Below are positions 8,025-15,908 of a stretch of DNA of 37,851 nt, piece after piece. The translations under genes and the position numbers were made by a program. Numbering within the stretch: the first letter of the stretch is position 1; every line of letters starts with the position of its first letter. Under the pieces are notes generated by a model, which worked only from the letters and a program-made list of their open reading frames with translations, had not been told where the DNA came from and did not search any database. The DNA is taken from the NCBI GenBank assembly GCA_017430085.1, contig JAFRNR010000018.1:1-37851 (forward strand). Direction: 5' to 3'. This stretch comes from Lachnospiraceae bacterium (lineage in GTDB: Bacteria; Bacillota; Clostridia; Lachnospirales; Lachnospiraceae).

Positions 8025-8563
8025 TATATCGTTCCTTGTTCAATGGCTCCCGGGCTGTTCCTCCCGCCTTCATTGCAAAGGCTCTCGACAGTCGTGCCCG
8101 GGGCTCTCAGTCCGGCGCTCAGGCGGCCGGACCTTTCCCTGTTCCGGTCCCGCAGTCATGCGGTGCGTTTAGGTGCCTTCCCCGGTCCGTACGGACGCCC
8201 GGCCGCGGCCGGGAAGGAGGTTTGCGAGGATGGGTCACTACCGCTCCTCCCGTACGGACTGCCGTTTCCGGCAGCGTCCCGCCGGTGTATTCGAAGGTTC
8301 GTCAGGTCCCGCCGCACAAAAGCGGGATCATTCTCACCGTGCGCATCGGAAGCCGGTCCGCCCGTCCGTGCCGGAGGGAAGCAGGCTGTTGCCGTGCCGT
8401 GCTTTCCCCGGTTTAGGCCGGGCATTCCCTGTCGCCGCGCTTTGCCGTCCGGGTCACCCCGTTCCGGCAGCGGCCGGGGCCGGAGGATCGCTCCTCCCTG
8501 CGGGATCAGTTCGCTTGTCATAAGCGGCGCTTCCTGTGGATTTCAAAGCGCAACGGGTCGCAC
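8025..8563 (-). ncRNA. Group II intron 5' RNA (domains I-III)
   Basis: This gene-free, GC-rich stretch starts with GTGCGACCCG and is full of short self-complementary segments such as GGAGGAGCGATCCTCC near 8475-8495. It has the length expected of intron domains I to III. The exon tail AGGATG(AC) can pair with CATCCT near 8225-8230, a possible but offset EBS1/IBS1 contact. Protein-like frames here are shadows. Domain limits were not resolved by eye. Confidence 0.7.
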
Positions 8564-9667
8564 GTCATCCTGGGACTGGGCATCCTTTTTCTGCAGCAGG
8601 ATGCCGACGGGATCGTAAGGCAGCGGTGCGGAATGGGCTTTCACATAGCCCTTGAGCGTGTCCGTCACCTGCTGTCCGGTCAGCGTGATGACCGCCTGGG
8701 GCGGTTCGCCGTAACTGGCCGCGCGGTCCGTCCAAACGACGAACTGCGGGGTGGTGACGGTGCGGGAGGCGGTGATCAGGACGCCGTCCGGGATCGCGCG
8801 CGCGGACGTGATCTTCAGCACATTGCCGGTTTTCGTGACGGTAACGGCGGGATCGGCGGTGTTGAAAGTGAACGCGCCCAGCACACCGTTGGCGTCTGTC
8901 AGAGAGGCCGTGTACTGCGCGCCGTTTTTAGTCAGTTCAACCGTTTGCGCATTTGCTTCCTTGCGGTTCATGAAGGAAGGGATCGCGGGGTTGACTAGCG
9001 CGTTTTTCACGGCGGTCACGATGCTGTTGTAATAGCTGCTGATCGTGCCGAGGCTCGGGCAGGCGGGATTCAGGACCTCTTTGACCGCGTTTTTGCCGGC
9101 GGGCGGTGCGACGTGGTCAAAGGCCGCATTGCGTTCTCCCACAATGGTTTCCCAGATCAGGATCTGGGTGGCGTACCAGCGGCTCAGGGTGTTGCGGTCA
9201 AAATCCGCCGGGATGTACCAGCCCGTGCCGTCAGCGGTCTGCTGCACGGGGATGGTGCCGGCGTAGCCCTGCAGCATGACCTGCCCCAGCAGGAATTTGG
9301 TCACGTCCGGGGGAATGGTCTCATTCAGCGTCTCCGGATAATCGTTCCAGTAATCGTCGCGCGAAACGGCGTCCACGGCCGTGCTGGCGCCCAGGGCGAT
9401 GCCGGGCTCGATGCAGTAGGCCGCCGACCCGTTCATGAGGAAGACGCTGAATGCCTCGCTCCGGCCGAGATGCCAGCCGCTCATCAGGTCCAGGTCATTC
9501 GGCCTGGCCCAGGAAGTGTCGACGGCGCCCCATTCATTGGAGGCGAGGTAGGGGGTGGTCAGCGTCCCGCCGGCGGCGCGGGCGGACAGGACGCCGGCCA
9601 GGATCCCGGCGGTCAGAAGCAGTGCCGTGAGCAGGGCGCCGGAGCGCCGGACTCGTTTGTGAAACAT
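8564..9667 (-). CDS. N-terminal exon of the adhesin: signal peptide and TQXA thioester domain
   Basis: This exon gives 368 aa. A signal peptide (1-32) has basic FHKRVRR, a hydrophobic core and an SARAAG cleavage region. Next is a thioester domain: Cys85 in AYCIEPG and Gln168 in the TQILIWE (TQXA) motif are the expected crosslink partners, giving a reactive tip that can bond host amines. A beta-rich segment follows, then GYVKAHSAPLPYDPVGILLQKKDAQSQDD, which is the linker and first strand of a SpaA domain broken off by the intron at 8564. Without splicing, six intron-coded residues follow and TGA stops at 8543. RBS AAAGGAG lies just before ATG 9667. Joined to 6661 it would give about 2109 aa. 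Confidence 0.9.
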
Positions 9668-10079
9668 ACTTGTTTTTCTCCTTTCTTATTTTGCGGAATG
9701 GTGCGGGGACCTGAAAAACAGCCTCCGCCGGCGTCCCCGGCCGGGGGAGGGGTATATCCATAAACCCGCTGACAGCGGGGAATATCCGGAAAGTCGGCGC
9801 GGATCATCCGGAATCATAACGGGAAAAAACGGGAAAAGGGGGAGGAGGAGAGAACGCGGCTGCCGGGAAAAGTCTGGGTTCTCCGGGAAAGAAAAGGACA
9901 GCCGGTACCTATTACGGTAAGGCCGCCGGGCGGCTTTTGCAACTGCGATTTACTGCATTTTATCCACAATTCCGCCGCCTGCGGTGCGCCGGAGACAGAC
10001 AGGCCTGAGAAAACCCACGGATCCTGCCGGAATCATGCAACAAGCGGCGCGAAAAATGGAAAAGTTCACAAAAAACTTG
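9668..10079. other. Intergenic region between adhesin and rpmF
   Basis: About 410 nt with no gene. It holds the adhesin leader (AAAGGAG near 9676-9684), a compact hairpin at 9765-9779, purine-rich GGGAAAA blocks at 9820-9850 and a structured patch at about 9895-9960. No convincing minus-strand promoter could be picked by eye. Confidence 0.6.
9765..9779 (-). other. Hairpin in the adhesin 5' leader
   Basis: CCCGCT-GAC-AGCGGG forms a 6-bp stem with a 3-nt loop, about 100 nt upstream of the adhesin start. It is followed on the minus strand by only TTTATGG, so it is a weak terminator or attenuator candidate at best. Confidence 0.4.
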
Positions 10080-10108
10080 TTGACAGAGCGGGCCTCTTTC
10101 GCTATAAT
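10080..10108 (+). promoter_or_regulatory. Sigma-A promoter of rpmF
   Basis: A perfect TTGACA (10080-10085), a 17-nt spacer and a perfect TATAAT (10103-10108). Transcription should begin near 10115, giving a leader of about 60 nt with GTAAGGAGGTAAG before the L32 start. Confidence 0.93.
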
Positions 10109-10174
10109 GGCGGAGCACGATTTATCAAGGCCGTTAAAGCCGTCGTGAAATTTGGGGTAAGGAGGTAAGGTCAT

Positions 10175-10357
10175 ATGTCTATTTGTCCCAAGAATAAGTC
10201 CTCTAAGGCAAGAAGAGACAGCCGCAGAGCCAACTGGAAAATGAGCAATCCTACATTAGTCAAATGCAGCAAATGCGGCGCGTTGATGGTACCTCACCAG
10301 GTATGCAAGGCTTGCGGCTCCTACAACAAGAAACAGATCGTTGAGGTAGCGGAGTAA
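10175..10357 (+). CDS. rpmF: 50S ribosomal protein L32
   Basis: A 60-aa basic protein of the normal L32 length. The N-terminal KSSKARRDSRRANWKM is the family's rRNA-binding stretch, and two CXXC pairs (CSKCG about 31-34 and CKACG about 44-47) form the structural zinc ribbon of the zinc-binding L32 type. It is a component of the large ribosomal subunit near the exit-tunnel and peptidyl-transferase region. It begins MSICPKNKSS, as in many Clostridia, rather than MAVPKRK. AAGGAGG sits at a good distance before the ATG. It has its own consensus promoter and terminator and is therefore monocistronic, without the yceD-type gene that often precedes rpmF. Confidence 0.98.
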   Translation: MSICPKNKSSKARRDSRRANWKMSNPTLVKCSKCGALMVPHQVCKACGSYNKKQIVEVAE

Positions 10358-10377
10358 AGATCCTCTCTTCAAAATGA

Positions 10378-10402
10378 CCGGTCCCGCGGGGCCGGCTTTT
10401 TG
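10378..10402 (+). terminator. Rho-independent terminator of rpmF
   Basis: CCGGTCCC (10378-10385) pairs with GGGGCCGG (10388-10395), with one T-G wobble and the loop opening to CGCG, followed by CTTTTTG. It starts 21 nt after the rpmF stop. Confidence 0.9.
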
Positions 10403-10515
10403 TTTGTCCGGAATGCGTCAAAAAGACACAAAAAAAAGCCTTTGTTGCATGCACGGTTTTGGGGCGGTGCTACAGTAAGGGCAGGTCCTGACAAGACGGT
10501 ATGAGAGGAGAAGCC

Positions 10516-10764
10516 GTGTTCATGGAAAACAGGTTGATATGTCACAGACAGAACAATGACTTTACGGACGCGCTGGCTTCCTGCCTGTCCAGCGGACTCA
10601 GCGTCTGGCTGGACGGCGTGCCCCAGACCGGGGAAACACTGCCCGGGGCCCTGCTCCTGAAAGAGGATGCGGACTGGAAAGGCACGTTCCTGAAAGCTGA
10701 GGACGGATCCCTCCTGGGCATCAGTTTTAAGGATTCTCACCATGGTAATACCCTTCTGAGTTAG
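10516..10764 (+). CDS. Small conserved-looking hypothetical protein
   Basis: About 82 aa, acidic and soluble, with no membrane segment or cysteine motif. Three in-frame starts are possible: ATG 10501, GTG 10516 and ATG 10522. The AGGAG at 10506-10510 lies inside the first option and is 5 nt before GTG 10516 and 11 nt before ATG 10522, so a short form is likely. The C-terminal half (GALLLKEDADWKGTFLKAEDGSLLGISFKD) reads like a small beta-rich domain. I do not recognise the family. It lies between the rpmF terminator and the promoter of the GH18 gene; no clear own promoter was found. Confidence 0.5.
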   Translation: MFMENRLICHRQNNDFTDALASCLSSGLSVWLDGVPQTGETLPGALLLKEDADWKGTFLKAEDGSLLGISFKDSHHGNTLLS

Positions 10765-10783
10765 CGGAAATCCAGCCTTTTGG

Positions 10784-10812
10784 TTTACAGCGCGGCTCCC
10801 GTGTGGTATAAT
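10784..10812 (+). promoter_or_regulatory. Sigma-A promoter of the GH18 gene
   Basis: TTTACA (10784-10789), a 17-nt spacer, then a perfect TATAAT (10807-10812). The start codon is only about 24 nt further on, with AAGGAGG between, so the leader is very short. Confidence 0.85.
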
Positions 10813-10835
10813 CCCGCTGTAAGAAGGAGGGCTCC

Positions 10836-12515
10836 ATGGCTTCAAGCAGGAAAAAAGACAAAACCGTTCTACCGACCATACTTGTCCTTGTCGCAGTGGC
10901 TGTCCTTCTATTGATCGCCGTGCTGACAAACAACAAGCCCAGCACGCTCCGCGTGGATCTGGAGAATTATTTCTCCTCCCGGGACGGCGCGTTTGCCGTG
11001 GTGCGCGACAATCAGCTGACCCATGAGGACCTCATCCTCCGGGACGGCGTCGTCTATACTTCTGTCACCTATCTGCAGGAAAAACTGAATAAGCGCTTTT
11101 ACTACGACAAGACGGAGAAACTGCTGCTATACTCCCACCCGTCCGGGACCCGGGAAGCGGACATGAAATCCCTGTACGAAGGCGCCCCCGTCCTCCTGGA
11201 GGAAGACGGCGGCGTGTACGTGCAGCTCAGTTACGTCCAGCAGTACACGGCCATGACCTGGCAGCTCTATGAGGAGCCGCAACGCCTCGTCATGAAAACG
11301 GTGTTCGGGGATTACGGCGAAGTGCAGGCGACCCAGCCTGCCACCATCCGCTCCGGCGCTTCCCAGACAAAGCCGATCATGACCCAGGTGGAAAGCGGCG
11401 AACGGCTGTACTATCTGGAAGAGCAGGCGGAATGGGACCTGGTCTGCACGGCGGACGGCATCCAGGGCTACGTCTCCAAAACGGAGGTGAGCGACCCGGT
11501 CATCCGGAACGAACTCTCCCCGTACGCGGAGCCGGCTTATTCCATGCCGGAACCCATGCAGAACATCGGGCTGGTGTGGCAGCAGGTCCAGGTGAAGGCG
11601 GAAAACGGCGACCTGGAGCATCTGCTGGCCAAGGTCAAAGGCGTGGACGTGGTGTCCCCGACCTGGCTGTTCCTGAAGGACGGGGAAGGCAATTTCGACT
11701 CCTCCGCCTCTGCGGATTACGTGCGCACGGCTCACCAGAAGGGCCTCCAGGTCTGGGCGCTCTTCAACAACATGGATCATGCCATCTACGGCGACGAGCT
11801 CTGCAGCGCATTTGACGTGACGAGCCACCGCCGTCACCTGATCGACGGGATCATGGACGTCCTGCGGGAATGCGGGGCGGACGGGATCAACGTGGATATC
11901 GAAAGCCTTCCCACGGCGGGAGGCCCCGGTTTTCTGCAGTTTATCCGGGAACTGTCCCTGGCCTGCCACAAAGAGGGGCTGATCCTTTCCGTGGACAACT
12001 ACGTGCCCTCGGCCTGGACGGCTCATTATGACCGGAAGGAGCAGGCGGTCTTTGCGGATTACCTGATCGTGATGGCCTACGATGAGCACTACGCCGGCTC
12101 GGAAGCCGGATCCACCGCCTCCCTTCCTTTTGTGATCAAAGGTGTGGAGGATTCGCTGGAGCAGATCCCCGCTTACAAACTGATCTGCGGCGTGCCTTTC
12201 TTTACCCGGCTCTGGGTGGGGAGCGGCCGGACGCCCGGCAGTTCGCCGCTGGACATGCGCTCCGTGTCCTCCTATCTGGAACGCTATGAAGCGGAACCGC
12301 AGTGGAATACGGAACTGGGGCAGTCCTACGCGGAGTTCATGCTGGACGGCGAGCAGGCCCGCATCTGGATCGAAGACGTCGAGTCGATGTCGCTGCGCTT
12401 AGACAGACTGAGCACGTACGGCCTGGCCGGGATCGCGGCCTGGCGCCTGGGAATGGAAGTGGACGAGGTCTGGACGGTCTGGAACCAGTTTTTCGAGATC
12501 AACCAGATCCAATAG
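10836..12515 (+). CDS. Membrane-anchored GH18 family glycosidase with SH3-like domain
   Basis: 559 aa. A short basic N-terminus and a single hydrophobic helix (about 12-31) make it a signal-anchored outer-face protein. Next comes a region like the copper-amine-oxidase-type N-terminal domain of Clostridia wall proteins (about 38-160), an SH3b-like segment (about 168-235) and a GH18 barrel (about 245-553). The GH18 signature is D349-G-I-N-V-D354-I-E356, with E356 as catalytic acid, and MAYDEHY follows as expected for the barrel strand that positions the substrate. It is related to SleL/YaaH/CwlL-type proteins that cut N-acetylglucosaminyl bonds in peptidoglycan, so cell-wall or spore-cortex remodelling is likely. 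The exact substrate cannot be told. AAGGAGG precedes ATG 10836. Confidence 0.88.
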   Translation: MASSRKKDKTVLPTILVLVAVAVLLLIAVLTNNKPSTLRVDLENYFSSRDGAFAVVRDNQLTHEDLILRDGVVYTSVTYLQEKLNKRFYYDKTEKLLLYSHPSGTREADMKSLYEGAPVLLEEDGGVYVQLSYVQQYTAMTWQLYEEPQRLVMKTVFGDYGEVQATQPATIRSGASQTKPIMTQVESGERLYYLEEQAEWDLVCTADGIQGYVSKTEVSDPVIRNELSPYAEPAYSMPEPMQNIGLVWQQVQVKAENGDLEHLLAKVKGVDVVSPTWLFLKDGEGNFDSSASADYVRTAHQKGLQVWALFNNMDHAIYGDELCSAFDVTSHRRHLIDGIMDVLRECGADGINVDIESLPTAGGPGFLQFIRELSLACHKEGLILSVDNYVPSAWTAHYDRKEQAVFADYLIVMAYDEHYAGSEAGSTASLPFVIKGVEDSLEQIPAYKLICGVPFFTRLWVGSGRTPGSSPLDMRSVSSYLERYEAEPQWNTELGQSYAEFMLDGEQARIWIEDVESMSLRLDRLSTYGLAGIAAWRLGMEVDEVWTVWNQFFEINQIQ

Positions 12516-12573
12516 AGAACAAGAAAAATACATTCCATGGGGGGACCGGGAACATTTCACGGCCACAGGACCG

Positions 12574-12600
12574 GCGGCGGGGAGACCCGCCGCTCTCTTT
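12574..12600 (+). terminator. Rho-independent terminator of the GH18 gene
   Basis: GCGGCGGG (12574-12581) and CCCGCCGC (12586-12593) form a perfect 8-bp stem around a GAGA loop, followed by TCTCTTT. Confidence 0.85.
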
Positions 12601-12647
12601 ATGTCCGGAAAAAGCGCAACAGCCGTGTTGAAAAACTGCTCCCGGGA

Positions 12648-12676
12648 TTGCATTTTTCCGCGTGAAAAGTTACTAT
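12648..12676 (+). promoter_or_regulatory. Promoter of the MATE transporter gene
   Basis: TTGCAT (12648-12653), a 17-nt spacer, then TACTAT (12671-12676), about 28 nt before the ATG at 12704. Confidence 0.65.
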
Positions 12677-12703
12677 TTTATCGGAAATATCGAAAGGAGC
12701 CCC

Positions 12704-14098
12704 ATGCTGAAGATTTTTGCCTACCCTTCCCTGCTGGGCGGCGAGCCCGTCCGGGGGGAACTGCCGCCCGAAAAGGAGATGTACGGGACGTTTCTGCGCC
12801 TCGCGTGGCCGTCCGTGATCGAGGCGGTCCTGATCGGCCTGGTCGGCGTGGTGGACACTTTGATGGTGGCCGCCCTCGGGGACAAGGCCATCGCGGCGGT
12901 GGGGATCACCCAGCAGCCCAAATTCGTCCTGATGTGCTTTCTGTTCGCGCTGAATGTCGGCATCACCGCGGTGGTGGCGCGGCGCAAAGGGGAAGGCAAC
13001 CGCGAAGGCGCTAACCATGCGACGCGCAACGGCCTGCTGATCGGCCTGATCCTCGTCGTCATCCTGGCGTTCCTGGGCTACCGCTTCGCCGAGCCTTTCC
13101 TGCGCGTGGCCGGTGCGAAAGACGACTACATCACGGACGCCGTCACATATTTCCGCATCATCGCCGTCTCCGTTATTTTCCAGTGCCTGAACGGCTCGCT
13201 GAATGCGGCGCAGAAGGGCAGCGGGAACACGCGGATCTCGATGGTCAGCAATGTCATCGGGAACATCGTCAACATCATTTTCAACTATCTGCTGATCAAC
13301 GGCATCGGCCCGTTCCCGCGCCTGGAAGTGAAAGGCGCGGCGCTGGCCACCGCACTGGGCGCATTCGTGTCCTTCGCCGTCTCTCTGTCCCGTCTGTTCC
13401 AGAAGAAAAACTACATCAGCTTTTTCTGCCCGGCCCCGTGGCGGCCGGACCGCAAAGTGATGAGGCCCATTATTAAAGTGGCCGGCAGCGCGCTGGTGGA
13501 GCAGCTCTGCATGCGCGCGGGCTTCTTTATTTTCAACCGCATCGTCGCGGACCTGAGCACGCTGGCCTACGCCACGCACATCGCATGCATGAACTTCCTG
13601 GGCCTGTCCTTCTGCTGCGGCGACGGCTTCCAGGTGGCGTCCACGGCGCTCGCGGGCCAGAGTCTGGGGGCAAAAAGACCGGATAAAGCGATCATCTATT
13701 GCAATATCGGCCAGCGGGTGGTATTCTTTGTAGCAGTGATACTGAGTGTGACCATGGTGCTGCTGCGGCGGCAGATCATCGGCCTCTATTCCTCCACGCC
13801 CGAGGTGCTGGAAATGGGGAGCCGCGTTCTGCTGTTCATGGCAGTGATTACGTATATCCAGACGTCCCAGGTGATCTACACCGGATGTCTGCGCGGCGCG
13901 GGCGACACGCGCTTTACGGCTGTTACCGCCGTCGTAAGCGTGGGCGTGGTGCGGCCGCTGATGGGTTACCTGCTGACCTATCCGGTGGGCTGGGGCCTGT
14001 ACGGCGCGTGGGCTTCCATTCTGCTGGACCAGCTGTGCCGCCTGATCATGAATTTTACCCGCGTCCGCCGCCGGAAATGGCTGCAGATCAGACTTTGA
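12704..14098 (+). CDS. MATE family efflux transporter
   Basis: 464 aa from ATG 12704, chosen because AAAGGAG lies just before it; an in-frame ATG at 12662 lacks a site and precedes the -10 box. The protein has about 12 hydrophobic segments in two homologous halves, the usual length of the family (440-480 aa). Typical features are the first-helix LAWPSVIEAVLIGLVGVVDTLMVAALG, the loop GSGNTRISM and its second-half equivalent GAGDTRFTAV. Such proteins export cationic drugs or metabolites in exchange for Na+ or H+. Substrate cannot be predicted. It is monocistronic apart from an internal promoter for the next gene near its stop. Confidence 0.92.
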   Translation: MLKIFAYPSLLGGEPVRGELPPEKEMYGTFLRLAWPSVIEAVLIGLVGVVDTLMVAALGDKAIAAVGITQQPKFVLMCFLFALNVGITAVVARRKGEGNREGANHATRNGLLIGLILVVILAFLGYRFAEPFLRVAGAKDDYITDAVTYFRIIAVSVIFQCLNGSLNAAQKGSGNTRISMVSNVIGNIVNIIFNYLLINGIGPFPRLEVKGAALATALGAFVSFAVSLSRLFQKKNYISFFCPAPWRPDRKVMRPIIKVAGSALVEQLCMRAGFFIFNRIVADLSTLAYATHIACMNFLGLSFCCGDGFQVASTALAGQSLGAKRPDKAIIYCNIGQRVVFFVAVILSVTMVLLRRQIIGLYSSTPEVLEMGSRVLLFMAVITYIQTSQVIYTGCLRGAGDTRFTAVTAVVSVGVVRPLMGYLLTYPVGWGLYGAWASILLDQLCRLIMNFTRVRRRKWLQIRL

Positions 14099-14122
14099 TT
14101 TTATGCGAGGATCAGTTATAAT
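14095..14122 (+). promoter_or_regulatory. Promoter of the phosphohexomutase gene
   Basis: TTGATT (14095-14100), a 16-nt spacer and a perfect TATAAT (14117-14122). The -35 box overlaps the stop of the transporter gene. Confidence 0.75.
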
Positions 14123-14163
14123 ATAGGACAGATCTCCGGGCAATCCGGAAGAAAGAGGTGACT

Positions 14164-15891
14164 ATGAACGCACGAGAAAGATTTGAGCAGTGGCTGAACG
14201 ACCCCGTCTTCGATGAAGCCACCAAAGCAGAACTGAGAGCGATCGAAAACGATGAAAACGCGATCCGCGAACGTTTCGAAGGCGACCTGGAATTCGGCAC
14301 CGGCGGCATGCGCGGCCTGATCGGCGCGGGCACCCGCCGCATGAACGTGTACACCGTGCGCAAAGCCACCCAGGGCCTGGCCAACTATATCATCAAAAAA
14401 GGCGCCCAGAAGCGCGGCGTCGCCCTGTCCTTCGACTCCCGCCGCTGTTCGGACGAATTTGCCCGCGAGGCGGCCCTGACCCTGTGCGCGAACGGCATCC
14501 CGATCTACATCTTCCCGATCCTGCACCCGACCCCCATGCTGAGCTTCGCGGTGCGCGACCTGGGCTGCACGGCCGGCATCAACATCACCGCCAGCCACAA
14601 CCCGCCGGATTACAACGGCTACAAAGCCTACTGGGATGACGGCGCGCAGGTCACCATCCCCGACGACGAGCTGATCATTGAGGAAGTCAACGCGATCCAG
14701 AGCTTCGCGGACGTTAAGACGATGAGCCTGGAAGATGCGCAGGCCGCCGGCCTGTACCACATCATCGGCCCGGAAGTGGACGAGCACTACTATGCGGAAC
14801 TCAAGAAGCTGATCCGCCATCCGGAAGCTATCGCGCAGGAAAAGGACAACATCACACTGGTCTACACGCCGCTGCACGGCACGGGCCTGATCCCGGCCAA
14901 GCGCATCCTGGATGACCTGGGCTTCTCCCGCGTCTTCGTCGTGGAAGAGCAGGCGCAGCCGGACGGCAACTTCCCGACTGTGGGCTACCCGAACCCCGAA
15001 GATCCTAAGGCCTTCGTTCTGGCGTTGGAGCTGGCCCGCAAGGTGAACGCGGACATCGTGATCGCGAACGACCCCGACGCGGACCGTCTGGGCGTTTTCC
15101 TGAAGAACGGCGACGACTACATGCGCCTGACCGGCAACATGACCGGCTGCCTGCTGGCGGATTATGAGATCGGCGGCATCAAAGAGACCCGCGGCCTGAA
15201 CGAGCACGGCATCTTCATCAGCACCATCGTGACCTCCAACATGGCCGGCGCCATCGCCCGCAAGTACGGCGTGCGCTTCTACGAGACCCTGACCGGCTTC
15301 AAGCACATCTGCGGCAAGCTGCGCGACCTGGAACAGACCGAACCGGAAGTGGATTACCTGTACGGCTTTGAGGAAAGCTTCGGCTCCTCCTTCGGCCCGT
15401 ACTGCCGCGACAAGGACGGCATCGCCGCCGTCATGGCGCTGTGCGAAGCGGTCTGCTACTACAAGACCAAGGGCATGAGCCTCTGGGACGGCCTGCAGGC
15501 GCTGTACAAACAGGTGGGCTATTACAAGGATATCAACATCTCCAAGAACTTCCCGGGTCTGGACGGCAAGGACAAGATGGCGGCCATCATGAACTCGCTC
15601 CGCAACGACCCGCCGAAGACCCTGGGCGGCCTCCCTGTCGTCGCCATGCGCGACTACCAGAAGAAGACCACCAAGAACTTCGTGACCGGCGAGGAAGGCG
15701 TGACCACGCTGCCCGTCTCCAACGTCATCTACTTCGAACTCACCGACGATGCCTGGGTCTGCCTGCGTCCTTCCGGCACCGAACCGAAGATCAAACTGTA
15801 CTGCGGCGTGAAGGGCGAGACCGAAGCCGAAGCGGCGGCGAAGGAAAAGGTGATGGTGGAAGAACTGAACGCTCTGATGGATTCGTTCTAA
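14164..15891 (+). CDS. Phospho-sugar mutase (phosphoglucomutase/phosphomannomutase)
   Basis: 575 aa, the size of PgcA-type alpha-D-phosphohexomutases. All four signatures are present: the active-site Ser144 in TASHNPPDYNG, the metal loop DPDADR (303-308), the sugar-binding GFEESFG, and the C-terminal phosphate-binding RPSGTEPK. It interconverts hexose 1- and 6-phosphates, feeding UDP-sugar synthesis for glycolipids and cell wall or glycogen. ATG 14164 is preferred over GTG 14158 because the GTG is part of the AAAGAGGTG ribosome binding site. Codon use is strikingly uniform (GGC, CGC, AAC, GAC), as in highly expressed genes. The downstream Lgt-like gene follows after 17 nt and is probably cotranscribed. 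Confidence 0.94.
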   Translation: MNARERFEQWLNDPVFDEATKAELRAIENDENAIRERFEGDLEFGTGGMRGLIGAGTRRMNVYTVRKATQGLANYIIKKGAQKRGVALSFDSRRCSDEFAREAALTLCANGIPIYIFPILHPTPMLSFAVRDLGCTAGINITASHNPPDYNGYKAYWDDGAQVTIPDDELIIEEVNAIQSFADVKTMSLEDAQAAGLYHIIGPEVDEHYYAELKKLIRHPEAIAQEKDNITLVYTPLHGTGLIPAKRILDDLGFSRVFVVEEQAQPDGNFPTVGYPNPEDPKAFVLALELARKVNADIVIANDPDADRLGVFLKNGDDYMRLTGNMTGCLLADYEIGGIKETRGLNEHGIFISTIVTSNMAGAIARKYGVRFYETLTGFKHICGKLRDLEQTEPEVDYLYGFEESFGSSFGPYCRDKDGIAAVMALCEAVCYYKTKGMSLWDGLQALYKQVGYYKDINISKNFPGLDGKDKMAAIMNSLRNDPPKTLGGLPVVAMRDYQKKTTKNFVTGEEGVTTLPVSNVIYFELTDDAWVCLRPSGTEPKIKLYCGVKGETEAEAAAKEKVMVEELNALMDSF

Positions 15892-15908
15892 AGGAATAAG
15901 ACCGGGTC

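Larger units (their letters stand above)
6662..8563 (-). mobile_element. Group II intron interrupting the adhesin gene, carrying non-RT cargo
   Basis: On the minus strand the insertion begins GTGCGACC at 8563, matching the GUGYG start of group II introns. It continues as about 540 nt of GC-rich structured RNA with no long gene, then two ORFs (8010-7780 and 7799-6759) where domain IV should be, then a canonical 34-nt domain V (6731-6698), a domain VI hairpin, and the resumed adhesin frame at 6661. The intron lies in the sense orientation. Reading from exon 1 into it stops after six codons (VRPVAL). No reverse transcriptase or maturase motif (for example YADD) occurs in any frame, so mobility and perhaps splicing would need a maturase from elsewhere. 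The 5' boundary is firm; the 3' boundary is set by frame and similarity and ends in GT rather than the usual AY. Confidence 0.85.

Noticed and set aside
8156-8523. Several 110-190 codon frames on both strands in 8040-8620
   Set aside because: They lie in the intron's structured RNA, lack ribosome binding sites and have unnatural amino-acid composition (Arg/Pro/Gly).
12599-14143. A 514-codon minus-strand open frame opposite the MATE gene
   Set aside because: Shadow frame with no motif; the plus strand encodes a complete transporter with promoter and ribosome binding site.
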